Shown here: in pieces, positions 19,414 to 27,291 of the stretch
How positions within the stretch are numbered: position 1 is the first letter of the stretch
Layout: every line of letters begins with the position of its first letter
Assembly: GCA_022701275.1 (NCBI GenBank)
Contig: CP031740.1
Span: 6,399,001-6,463,000 of the forward strand
Direction: 5' to 3'
DNA length: 64,000 nucleotides
From: Microcoleus vaginatus PCC 9802
Lineage (GTDB): Bacteria; Cyanobacteriota; Cyanobacteriia; Cyanobacteriales; Microcoleaceae
Position numbers and translations under genes: made by a program
The notes under the pieces: generated by a model
The model's input: the letters and a program-made list of their open reading frames with translations, nothing else
Told to the model about the DNA's origin: nothing
Databases searched by the model: none

Positions 19414-21150
19414 ATGGTTTGCTGTATCAATCCCGACTGCGCCAATCCTCAAAACCCCGACGGGCAAACATATTGCATCAGTTGTGGCGTTAAACTCGTC
19501 CCCATCTTGCGAAACCGTTACCGCATGATAGGATTCCTCGGTAAAGGCGGCTTCGGCAGAACCTATTTAGCAGAAGATATTGACAAACTAAATCAACGCT
19601 GTGTCGTTAAACAATTAGCACCAAATTTCCAGGGGACTTGGGAGAGTAGCAAAGCGGTAGAATTATTTCAGCAAGAAGCCAGACAACTGCAACAGCTAGG
19701 ACAACATCCCCAAATTCCATCACTAGATGCCTATTTTGAAGACAACAAATATTTGTATCTCGTACAGCAGTTTGTGGAGGGGGATAATTTGTTGACGCTT
19801 TTGCAAGATGGGGGAATTTGGCAAGAAAGCCAAGTTAAGCAACTATTACTCGAACTTCTACCTGTTCTCAAGTTTATTCACGAACAAAAAATCATTCACC
19901 GAGATATCAAGCCTGAGAATATTATGCGCCGTCGCAGCGACGGTGTATTAATGCTGATTGATTTCGGAGTTTCCAAACAGTTGTCGGGAACAGTGATGTC
20001 GAGACTAGGAACGCAAATTGGTACGCCTGGTTATTCACCATTTGAACAAATGAAAGGGGGTGAAGCTTATCCAGCCAGCGATTTGTTTAGCTTGGGGGCG
20101 ACGGCTTTTCATCTAATGACGGGCGTACATCCTTCTGATTTGTTGCTAGAAAAAGGTTATAGTTGGACTGCAAATTGGCAGCAACATTTGAAGACTCCCA
20201 TAGATCAGCGATTGGAATTGATTTTATCTAAGTTGTTGGCAAAAGATATCCAGCAGCGCTATCAATCAGCAGAGGAAGTTTTAATAGATTTTCAACGTCA
20301 GTCAACGCCAAATTTTATACAGACTTTAAAAAAGTTTGACTTTGACACGGTGACAGTTGATGTGCGGGGTAATATAACTAGCCATCAACACCGTCAAGCA
20401 CAATTTTTTAGGGAAAATTTAGGTAGCGGTGCAACCTTAGACATGGTAGCAATTCCTGGTGGCCGTTTCGTGATGGGTTCTCCCAATACGGAAGCAAGGC
20501 GAAGTAACAATGAAGGGCCGCAGCGTACTGTTAATATCTCTCCTTTTTTTATGGGTAAATATCCCATTACTCAAGAACAGTGGGAAGTAGTGATGGGGAA
20601 TAACCCTTCTCATATCAAAGGTTTGAAACGTCCTGTAGAACAAGTAAGCTGGAATAATGCTCTGGAATTCTGCCAGAAAATTTCTCAAAAAACCGGCAAG
20701 ATTTATCGCTTACCTTCGGAAGCCGAATGGGAATATGCTTGTCGCGCCGGAACTACAACGCCTTTCTATTTTGGCGAGACAATTACCCCGGATTTAGTTA
20801 ATTATGATGGCAATCATCCCTACGGTTCTGCGCCGAAGGGACTTTACCGCAAACAAACAACGGATGTGGGGAGTTTTGGGCCGAATCCGTTTGGTTTGTA
20901 TGATATGCACGGGACTGTTTGGGAATGGTGCAGCGATAAATGGCACGATAATTATAGTGGCGCGCCGACTGACGGAAGTTCTTGGGAAACTGGAACAGAT
21001 AATAACCGAGTGCTGCGTGGTGGTGGCTGGAACTGCAATACGGTCTATTGCCGTAGTGCCTATCGTGGCAGGCATTGGGCGGGGGCGGTCCATCGCAGCA
21101 GGCACCTCGGTTTTCGCGTGGTGGTAGCTTCGGTTTCTTCCTCGTCCTAG
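19414..21150 (+). CDS. Ser/Thr kinase fused to FGE-sulfatase (CLec-type) domain; candidate DGR target
   Basis: 578 residues. Order: N-terminal zinc-ribbon-like Cys motif (CCINPDCANP...CISCG, about 3-25); Ser/Thr kinase (about 35-300) with GKGGFGRTYLAE, catalytic HRDIKPEN and DFG; then a formylglycine-generating-enzyme-like domain (about 340-572) with AIPGGRFVMGS and LPSEAEWEYACRAGT. The last part, residues 539-564, runs WNCNTVYCRSAYRGRH... to LGFRVV. Here positions that are normally Asn in this family are replaced by diverse residues whose codons all end in C or T, as expected if AAC/AAT template codons had been mutated at adenines. This is the pattern of a diversity-generating retroelement variable region. 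A hairpin follows the stop. Probably a cytosolic signalling protein with a binding face that can vary. No transmembrane helix. Confidence 0.9.
   Translation: MVCCINPDCANPQNPDGQTYCISCGVKLVPILRNRYRMIGFLGKGGFGRTYLAEDIDKLNQRCVVKQLAPNFQGTWESSKAVELFQQEARQLQQLGQHPQIPSLDAYFEDNKYLYLVQQFVEGDNLLTLLQDGGIWQESQVKQLLLELLPVLKFIHEQKIIHRDIKPENIMRRRSDGVLMLIDFGVSKQLSGTVMSRLGTQIGTPGYSPFEQMKGGEAYPASDLFSLGATAFHLMTGVHPSDLLLEKGYSWTANWQQHLKTPIDQRLELILSKLLAKDIQQRYQSAEEVLIDFQRQSTPNFIQTLKKFDFDTVTVDVRGNITSHQHRQAQFFRENLGSGATLDMVAIPGGRFVMGSPNTEARRSNNEGPQRTVNISPFFMGKYPITQEQWEVVMGNNPSHIKGLKRPVEQVSWNNALEFCQKISQKTGKIYRLPSEAEWEYACRAGTTTPFYFGETITPDLVNYDGNHPYGSAPKGLYRKQTTDVGSFGPNPFGLYDMHGTVWEWCSDKWHDNYSGAPTDGSSWETGTDNNRVLRGGGWNCNTVYCRSAYRGRHWAGAVHRSRHLGFRVVVASVSSSS
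21027..21107 (+). other. Candidate DGR variable region
   Basis: Codons for residues 539-564 of the kinase-FGE protein. Ten substituted positions (C541, V544, Y545, Y550, G552, H554, V559, H560, S562, H564) all use NNC/NNT codons. The flanks (CTCGGTTTTCGCGTGG at the 3' side) look like the constant end of such regions. Confidence 0.6.
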
Positions 21151-21153
21151 TTT

Positions 21154-21168
21154 CCGCGTAGTGCGCGG
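21154..21168. other. Hairpin after the variable region
   Basis: CCGCG (21154-21158), loop TAGTG, CGCGG (21164-21168), four bases after the stop codon. DGR targets often carry a stem-loop or cruciform just downstream of the variable region; this one has a short 5-bp stem. Confidence 0.45.
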
Positions 21169-21177
21169 GTTGAAGCC

Positions 21178-21309
21178 GTAGGGTGCGTCGCCCGAAACAA
21201 TCTGCAAGTTCGATCTACAATTTCACAGGGACGCACCACAAATTTGTAAGATCCGTCGCCTGAAACAATCTGCAAGTTCGATCGACAATTTCACAGCGAC
21301 GCACCCTAC
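21178..21309. repeat. 132-bp element with perfect 14-bp terminal inverted repeats
   Basis: GTAGGGTGCGTCGC (21178-21191) is exactly inverted at 21296-21309. Inside are two 52-bp direct copies (21186-21237 and 21254-21305) with three mismatches. The GTAGGGTGCG motif recurs in partial form near 29200 and 60670, so this is a dispersed non-coding (MITE-like) repeat. Confidence 0.75.
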
Positions 21310-22018
21310 AAATTAAACTGAAAAACTTATCTGCTCCGTGCTATTGCCATAACTGGCTGCGCCAAAATAGACTTTACATGGCGGCACAGATTCCCATGAT
21401 GATATACTAGGTCAATTTTATGAATAAGTCAAGCTCGATCGCGCTTAAATTCTAATATTTCAAAAAGCCAGTGAAGCAATTTTATAATTGATTTTCCATT
21501 ACACGATCGCCTATTTCTTAGTCCCCCTCTGCTGGGACGAGAGTTTGACTCTTAAGCGATTTCAATAGACTGTTGGTGCCTTAAAAAATGCTTTCACCCC
21601 TCACCCCTAAAAATAGTGGAGCGGGAGTAAGTATTTAATTAACCATATAGCTATTAACTACCAATAACGAACCCAAATGCTGCATTCCAGATGTGAGGGG
21701 TAACACCCTCCGCGATATTCGCCAACAATCTCTTTTAATCGCCTAATCGAGCGCCCGAGCGCGCCCCATCGATCGCGCCCCATCGATCGCCCGACCGCCC
21801 GCAATTAATCAAGGTTAATATAGGATCAGGGGGCGATCGATACTACAATGCCATTAAACGCCCCATCGCTTCTGTCTGAAATGCTACACGAGTTGGAAAT
21901 AATGACAGATACGTGGCAAGATTAAGGGAATGTTAAGTTATGCGACGCTTTCGCAAACAAGATTTCCCGCTGAAACTGTCCCCCTAACCCACCTTCCCCA
22001 TTAGGAACCCACCCATCT
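21310..22018. other. Long purF upstream region without a gene
   Basis: Gene-free stretch after the MITE-like element. It contains tandem copies of a GATCGCGCCCCATC-type unit at 21763-21800. A 25-codon frame (ATG 21848 to TAA 21925) exists, but nothing supports it as a gene. Confidence 0.4.
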
Positions 22019-23485
22019 ATGATTCCCAACCATTCCTTCGCGGCTGACGAGCATTCTAACAAACCCGACAAGCCAGAGGAAGCTTGTGGCGTTTTCGGTA
22101 TCTACGCACCGGGTGAAGATGTCGCCAAGTTGACCTACTTCGGTTTGTATGCTTTGCAGCACCGCGGTCAGGAATCAGCAGGAATTGCCACCTTTGAAGG
22201 TGAAAAAGTCCACCTTCACAAAGATATGGGACTGGTTTCCCAAGTCTTTAACGAATCGAGTTTAGGTCACTTGCCCGGTAACTTAGCCGTAGGCCACACT
22301 CGCTACTCTACTACCGGCTCGTCGCGGGTGGTCAACGCTCAACCTGTTGTCGTCGAAACCCGTTTGGGAAGTCTCGCATTAGCACATAACGGGAATCTTG
22401 TCAATACCAAAGAATTGCGGGAAGAATTGCTGTCTCGGAAGTGCGAATTTGTCAGCACGACGGATTCAGAGGCGATCGCAGTGGCGATCGGTTCCGAGGT
22501 AGACAAGGGCAAAGACTGGCTCGAAGCAGCGATCAGTGCCTTTGGTATGTGCCAAGGAGCCTTTAGTTTGACGATCGCCACCCCCAAAGGCGTGATGGGA
22601 GTTCGCGACCCCCAGGGCGTCCGCCCGCTGGTAATTGGCATCCTCCCCACAACTCCGGTACGATACGTTTTAGCATCGGAAACTTGTGGCTTGGATATTA
22701 TCGGTGCTGAATTTTTGCGGGACGTAGAACCGGGGGAATTAGTTTGGATTACAGAGGAAGGTATGGCTTCCTTCCACTGGAGTCAGCAGCAGAAGCGCAA
22801 ACTTTGTATCTTTGAAATGATCTATTTTGCTCGCCCGGACAGCCAGATGGAAGGTGAAAGTTTGTACAGCTACCGGCTGCGGATCGGGCGTTTGTTGGCA
22901 GCAGAATCTCCGGCTGATGCGGATATAGTCATCGGCGTTCCCGATTCTGGAATCCCGGCAGCTATCGGCTTTTCTCAAGCTTCCGGCATTCCTTACGCCG
23001 AAGGATTAATTAAAAACCGCTACGTCGGGCGCACTTTTATTCAACCGACTCAGACAATGCGGGAGTCAGGAATCCGCATGAAACTCAACCCTCTCAAAGA
23101 TGTGTTGGAAGGGAAGCGAGTAATTATTATCGACGATTCGATCGTGCGCGGCACAACCAGCCGCAAAATAGTCAAAGCCTTGCGGGATGCGGGCGCAACG
23201 GCCGTTCACATGAGAATTTCTTCGCCACCGGTGACTCATCCTTGTTTCTACGGGATCGACACCGACAATCAAGATCAGTTGATTGCAGCTACTAAGTCAG
23301 TCGCAGAAATCGGCGCCCAAATAGGGGTTGATTCTTTGGCTTTCTTGAGTTGGGATGGAATGCTGAGGGCGACTAACGAAGACCCGATGAGTTTTTGTTC
23401 GGCCTGTTTCACTGGTGATTATCCGATCGACGTTCCAGAAGTGGTAAAACGGTCTAAGCTCATATTAGAAAAAGCTGGAACCTAG
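22019..23485 (+). CDS. purF: Amidophosphoribosyltransferase
   Basis: 488 residues. First committed step of purine synthesis: PRPP plus glutamine gives phosphoribosylamine. A short propeptide of about 22 residues precedes the N-terminal nucleophile Cys in EACGVFGIYAPGED; removal exposes the glutaminase Cys. The Ntn domain (GHTRYSTTGSS, LAHNGNLVNT) is followed by the PRTase domain with the PRPP loop VIIIDDSIVRGTTSRK. The C-terminal region has CSACFTGDYP, where Cys residues may bind an iron-sulfur cluster as in related enzymes. purL and purF are adjacent in many cyanobacteria; here a kinase gene and repeats lie between them. Confidence 0.96.
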   Translation: MIPNHSFAADEHSNKPDKPEEACGVFGIYAPGEDVAKLTYFGLYALQHRGQESAGIATFEGEKVHLHKDMGLVSQVFNESSLGHLPGNLAVGHTRYSTTGSSRVVNAQPVVVETRLGSLALAHNGNLVNTKELREELLSRKCEFVSTTDSEAIAVAIGSEVDKGKDWLEAAISAFGMCQGAFSLTIATPKGVMGVRDPQGVRPLVIGILPTTPVRYVLASETCGLDIIGAEFLRDVEPGELVWITEEGMASFHWSQQQKRKLCIFEMIYFARPDSQMEGESLYSYRLRIGRLLAAESPADADIVIGVPDSGIPAAIGFSQASGIPYAEGLIKNRYVGRTFIQPTQTMRESGIRMKLNPLKDVLEGKRVIIIDDSIVRGTTSRKIVKALRDAGATAVHMRISSPPVTHPCFYGIDTDNQDQLIAATKSVAEIGAQIGVDSLAFLSWDGMLRATNEDPMSFCSACFTGDYPIDVPEVVKRSKLILEKAGT

Positions 23486-24216
23486 AAAATCCAAAATAGA
23501 GAAAGTGATCGCCCGTCACTTTCCCCAATTTATGGATTTTCAAGTTTTTCCGGTAAGTCATTGCCAGAATGTGTGTAGAAATGTTACATTAACTTAGCTT
23601 TAGCAATTCTTGCAGAATTTGTGAACTGTAGTAAACAGTCGCTTGGGTAAAACTTGTGTGAAAGCCAACCCTCGGATTGGAGATGGGAGATTGGAGATTT
23701 GAGATTTGTGCTTGAATCTACAATCGCCAATCTAAAATCGATGGTTTTTCCCTACACTCTCGTTCACAATTTCTGCTCGAAAGGCTGTATGCTACCTGCA
23801 GACTGGAGGTAGTTCCTCCAGATGTCCACTCTCAGATGGAAGTCGCATTTCGCACCAACAACGGGCACATGAGATTTTTTCAGATAACAGGGTCGATCGC
23901 ACTAATTTTTCCCACACAAGTATTCCACAAGCCAACTTGCTTGAGAATCGCGGACGGGCTGTTCATGCGAACTAAAGAACTTTAGGAACCCTTGCAGAGT
24001 AAAAATATGGCTCCTTGCAGTTTGAAGCAGTGATTTCACCTGCATAGGGATACAACCCCCCGACTCCTGTCCGGGAGAGCCAAAAAATTTAGATCTTAGT
24101 TAAGCCCCCAGATTCATCTGTGGAGTGAATCTAAAATCTAAAATCTAAAATCTAAAATCGATTGACTGTTACAAGGCGGAATGCGGTTTCTCAAGTCAGC
24201 TTAAATCGGAAACTTC
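23486..24216. other. Long intergenic region between purF and desB
   Basis: No protein gene seen. It contains a 7-bp stem hairpin (CTGGAGG at 23803-23809, CCTCCAG at 23815-23821) that could belong to a small RNA, and an AATCTAA-type heptamer array at 24127-24160. No riboswitch or tRNA is recognised. Confidence 0.45.
24127..24160. repeat. AATCTAA heptamer array
   Basis: About four to five tandem copies of the 7-mer AATCTAA upstream of desB, the complementary form of the ATTTTAG arrays seen elsewhere. Confidence 0.8.
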
Positions 24217-25302
24217 GTGCAATCAAATACTGTTCTCAATCCCCCGAGCAATCAAGACTCGTCCTCTCGTACAACAGAGTTACCTTTTACTCTTCAAGAT
24301 ATCAAGGCAGCCATTCCAGCCCACTGTTTTGAGCCCTCGGCATGGAAATCTCTGGCTTATTTCTTTTTAGATATTGGCATCATCGCCGGTTTGTATGCGA
24401 TCGCCTACACCGTCGATTCCTGGCTGTTTTACCCAATCTTTTGGTTGATGCAGGGAACAATGTTCTGGGCATTGTTTGTAGTGGGCCATGACTGCGGACA
24501 CGGTTCATTTTCTAAGAGCAAATGGCTCAACAACCTGATAGGACACCTCTCCCACGCTCCAATTCTCGTGCCCTTCCACGGTTGGCGGATTAGTCACAGA
24601 ACCCACCACGCAAATACAGGCAGCTTAGATAACGATGAAAGCTGGTATCCGGTATCGGAGAGCAAATACAATCAAATGCCTTGGTACGAAAAGCTGGGAC
24701 GCTTTTATTTGATGTTATTTGCCTATCCAATTTATCTATTTCGGCGATCGCCCGATCGGGAAGGTTCTCACTTCATGCCCGGTAGCTCGATTTTCCGTCC
24801 GTCCGAAAAATGGGATGTGTTGACGAGTTCCGCATCCTTGGTACTGATGGTAGCCTTTTTAGGCGCCCTAACCTATCAGTTTGGTTGGCTGTTTTTACTC
24901 AAGTTCTACTTGGTTCCCTATGTAGTGTTCGTGATGTGGCTGGATTTGGTAACATTCCTGCACCACACAGAAGCCGATATTCCTTGGTATCGGGGTAAAG
25001 ATTGGTCTTTCTTGAAAGGTGCATTGTCTACGATCGATCGCGACTACGGCATCATCAATTCCATCCATCACGATATCGGCACCCACGTAGCCCACCACAT
25101 TTTCTCGACAATGCCGCACTATCACTTGAAGGAAGCAACGGAAGCCATCAAGCCAGTGTTGGGCGATTATTATCGCAAGTCAACTGAGCCAATTTGGAAG
25201 AGTTTTATTCGCTCTTACTGGGATTGTCATTTTGTCTCGGATACAGGTTCTGGAGTTTACTACGAATCACCTCACAGTCGGCGATCGGCTGAAGTTAAGT
25301 AG
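24217..25302 (+). CDS. desB: Omega-3 (delta-15) acyl-lipid desaturase
   Basis: 361 residues, GTG start. Introduces the omega-3 double bond into membrane-lipid acyl chains, using ferredoxin, and is important at low temperature. It resembles plant FAD3/FAD7: an N-terminal FTLQDIKAAIPAHCF segment and the three histidine boxes HDCGH, HRTHH and the C-terminal HIGTH/HVAHH-type box (HDIGTHVAHHIF). Hydrophobic segments around residues 45-110 and 210-250 form the membrane-spanning part. GTG 24217 is taken because no ATG precedes the conserved region. A strong hairpin terminator follows at 25326. Confidence 0.93.
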   Translation: MQSNTVLNPPSNQDSSSRTTELPFTLQDIKAAIPAHCFEPSAWKSLAYFFLDIGIIAGLYAIAYTVDSWLFYPIFWLMQGTMFWALFVVGHDCGHGSFSKSKWLNNLIGHLSHAPILVPFHGWRISHRTHHANTGSLDNDESWYPVSESKYNQMPWYEKLGRFYLMLFAYPIYLFRRSPDREGSHFMPGSSIFRPSEKWDVLTSSASLVLMVAFLGALTYQFGWLFLLKFYLVPYVVFVMWLDLVTFLHHTEADIPWYRGKDWSFLKGALSTIDRDYGIINSIHHDIGTHVAHHIFSTMPHYHLKEATEAIKPVLGDYYRKSTEPIWKSFIRSYWDCHFVSDTGSGVYYESPHSRRSAEVK

Positions 25303-25325
25303 CTTAAATAAACAATAGAATACGT

Positions 25326-25358
25326 AAAAACCCGGCTTCTTAAAGAAACCGGGTTTTT
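25326..25358 (+). terminator. Terminator after desB
   Basis: AAAAACCCGG...CCGGGTTTTT stem with an AAGAA/TTCTT inner part, followed by TCTTTTTT. A good Rho-independent terminator. Confidence 0.8.
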
Positions 25359-25708
25359 CTTTTTTGCGCGTGTTTGATAATAAGATGTTCCACATTTAAC
25401 CTGGATAGGGCGGGCAAGATGCCCACCCCACAATAAATTTAAGAGTTTTAAAAATGCAAACTAACTAAATGTTTTTTAGCTAAGCGTATCCGCTGAAAAG
25501 AACACAATCAAAGAGGTTTTTAAGTTGTCACACGTTTAATCTATATACTTATTTTGATGGCAACTTTTGTGAGCCGTTGCTTCTAGCCCGCCCCAAAGAT
25601 AAAAACTAAATGTAGTACAGCTTAGTTAGGACTTCAGTCCGAGCAAGTTTTATGAGGACTGAAATCCTCAGTACAAACTTGATAACGGTTATTCTACCGG
25701 ACATAATA
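25359..25708. other. Intergenic with diverged dispersed repeats
   Basis: No gene recognised. A diverged copy of the AGGACTTTAGTCCT repeat family lies at about 25629-25672. The gene on the minus strand ends at 25709. Confidence 0.5.
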
Positions 25709-26299
25709 TTACAGATTGCCTTTAAGCCCGATCGCCGTGACAATCGTCCACGCATCTACCAACAGCAACAGCAGCGTACAGAAGAGCAAAATAAGATACA
25801 TCCAAGGCTGCGACAAAGGGCGGACATCTCTAGTATCAATACCTGTTTTTGCTTCCACCAAACCGACTAATTTACCAAACCCAGCCACTCGCATTGGCAA
25901 CAAATAGCCTTCACCCGAATGACTCAAAAAATAGTAAACTAAACCTCCTTGACCGGTCGATCGAGGTTTGAGAGCTTTCACCTCAGTCCAAGGTAGCGAC
26001 CAACCCTTGCGAAACAAACGCGGAAACCATTTGGGATACGTGACTTCAATCCCTTCTTCGCTCAAAATTACCCTTTCACTGAGCACGCCGTACAGGCCCA
26101 CAGCCCCGACAAAAATTGCCACCCAGAGTGCGGCGGGGGGAACTGGCGCTTTGGTTACTTCCGACAAAAAGGGCAAGGGAATTGTCAGGGCTGCGTACAA
26201 GCTCAACAGCGTGATTCTAATCAGGGGAGAAAGCCGGAATATCGCCGGCTCAAATACTGGGGCAGAAGATGGGGAAGAGGCGATCGGTTGTGCTGACAT
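25709..26299 (-). CDS. Conserved cyanobacterial membrane protein, unknown function
   Basis: 196 residues. Two hydrophobic helices near the N-terminus (LIRITLLSLYAALTIPLPFL and AALWVAIFVGAVGLYGVL), a soluble middle (about 85-155) with ILSEEGIEVTYPKWF and LPWTEVKALKPRS that looks like a bacterial PH-like fold, and a C-terminal helix (YLILLFCTLLLLLVDAWTIV). This arrangement of two helices, PH-like domain and C-terminal helix recurs in cyanobacterial proteins of unknown function. The Pro/Ser-rich N-terminus has no signal peptide. Confidence 0.75.
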   Translation of the reverse strand: MSAQPIASSPSSAPVFEPAIFRLSPLIRITLLSLYAALTIPLPFLSEVTKAPVPPAALWVAIFVGAVGLYGVLSERVILSEEGIEVTYPKWFPRLFRKGWSLPWTEVKALKPRSTGQGGLVYYFLSHSGEGYLLPMRVAGFGKLVGLVEAKTGIDTRDVRPLSQPWMYLILLFCTLLLLLVDAWTIVTAIGLKGNL

Positions 26300-26535
26300 G
26301 GCTGAAATTCGAGAAGCTGTTTAATGATATTTTTGCACAGCTTTCGGGCCCGCAAGAAAACTCAGGGAAATACGAAAAACCGGACAATATTTGCAGTTGT
26401 GAGTCTTGATCTAAAATTCATTCCAGAAACTTTGATTCTTAACTGTTGAGTTTTTACCGCTTTGGAGAAGTTGGAATTTTGAGCGCGGAGTTATCAATTA
26501 ACTGACAATTTATAACTCAAAACTCACAACTGCGA

Positions 26536-26925
26536 TTAATCGACGGCGGTTAGTGCCGGGACAGTCAAAGGTTCTGAGATTTCTCGGGATTTGGGGCGGC
26601 CGACCATTACTGCTCGATCGCCCTGAACTGCCTCTGGCGATCTGCTAGGATTGACGTTTGAATAGGGGCCTTCGTTAATCTGCAAGCGATCGCAAGGAAT
26701 TTTATCCGACAAAATTGCACTGGCCATCATCCCGGTGTGAATTTCCAATGCTGCCGCCGGCATCGCTTCAAACACTAAGCGCTGTCCGGGAAACACCACT
26801 CGTTCAAAGTACCAGTTAGGAATGTTGGCGATGCGAGCAATCTGAATCTGACTGGTGGCGTTGACGTAGCAGCACAGAATTTTGCTGTCGGCGTCTGAGG
26901 GTACGGGGTCAAGAATTTGAGCCAT
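26536..26925 (-). CDS. DUF1830 domain-containing protein
   Basis: 129 residues. The DUF1830 core is readable: KILCCYVNATSQIQIARI, then IPNWYFERVVFPGQRLVFEA, a segment that is strongly conserved in cyanobacteria. Function unknown. The C-terminal tail of about 45 residues (after NEGPYSN) is Pro/Ser-rich and probably disordered. Transcribed away from the radical SAM gene. Confidence 0.85.
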   Translation of the reverse strand: MAQILDPVPSDADSKILCCYVNATSQIQIARIANIPNWYFERVVFPGQRLVFEAMPAAALEIHTGMMASAILSDKIPCDRLQINEGPYSNVNPSRSPEAVQGDRAVMVGRPKSREISEPLTVPALTAVD

Positions 26926-27291
26926 AAATGCTGAGGGAGCCTTGCCTAAAAGTTTTAGTTATCTTCTCAGGCTAACACTAGGCGATCCCAGCCTACTGTA
27001 AAGCCGACTACCAACTCCCTTACACATTAGAGACCGATCGTACCTAACTTAAAATTTAACCGGATAAATATCTGGTTTTTAACTCCCCGCTGGGATTTTC
27101 TGTCAAAATACGCTGTATTGACTTAAAAATTAGCTTTTTTCTACTGCTGTCGCCGATCGACACCAACAAGCTCGGCCTTAATCCCAATAGAAAAATTTAA
27201 GAATATTTAATGTCAAATTGCGAAAATTAGACAGATTGTAAAGTTATATTAAAAGAATATTAACATAGCTGAAAAAGTTCCACTTTAGGAT
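26926..27291. other. Divergent intergenic region
   Basis: Between the minus-strand DUF1830 gene and the plus-strand radical SAM gene; it must hold both promoters. It is AT-rich near 27185-27270. I see no clear operator and no gene. Confidence 0.4.

Noticed and set aside
21848-21925. 25-codon frame upstream of purF as a leader peptide
   Set aside because: No run of regulatory codons, no attenuator hairpin and no ribosome site.
19414-22018. A complete diversity-generating retroelement
   Set aside because: I looked for a reverse transcriptase, an Avd-like accessory gene and a template repeat on both strands and found none; only the target is supported.
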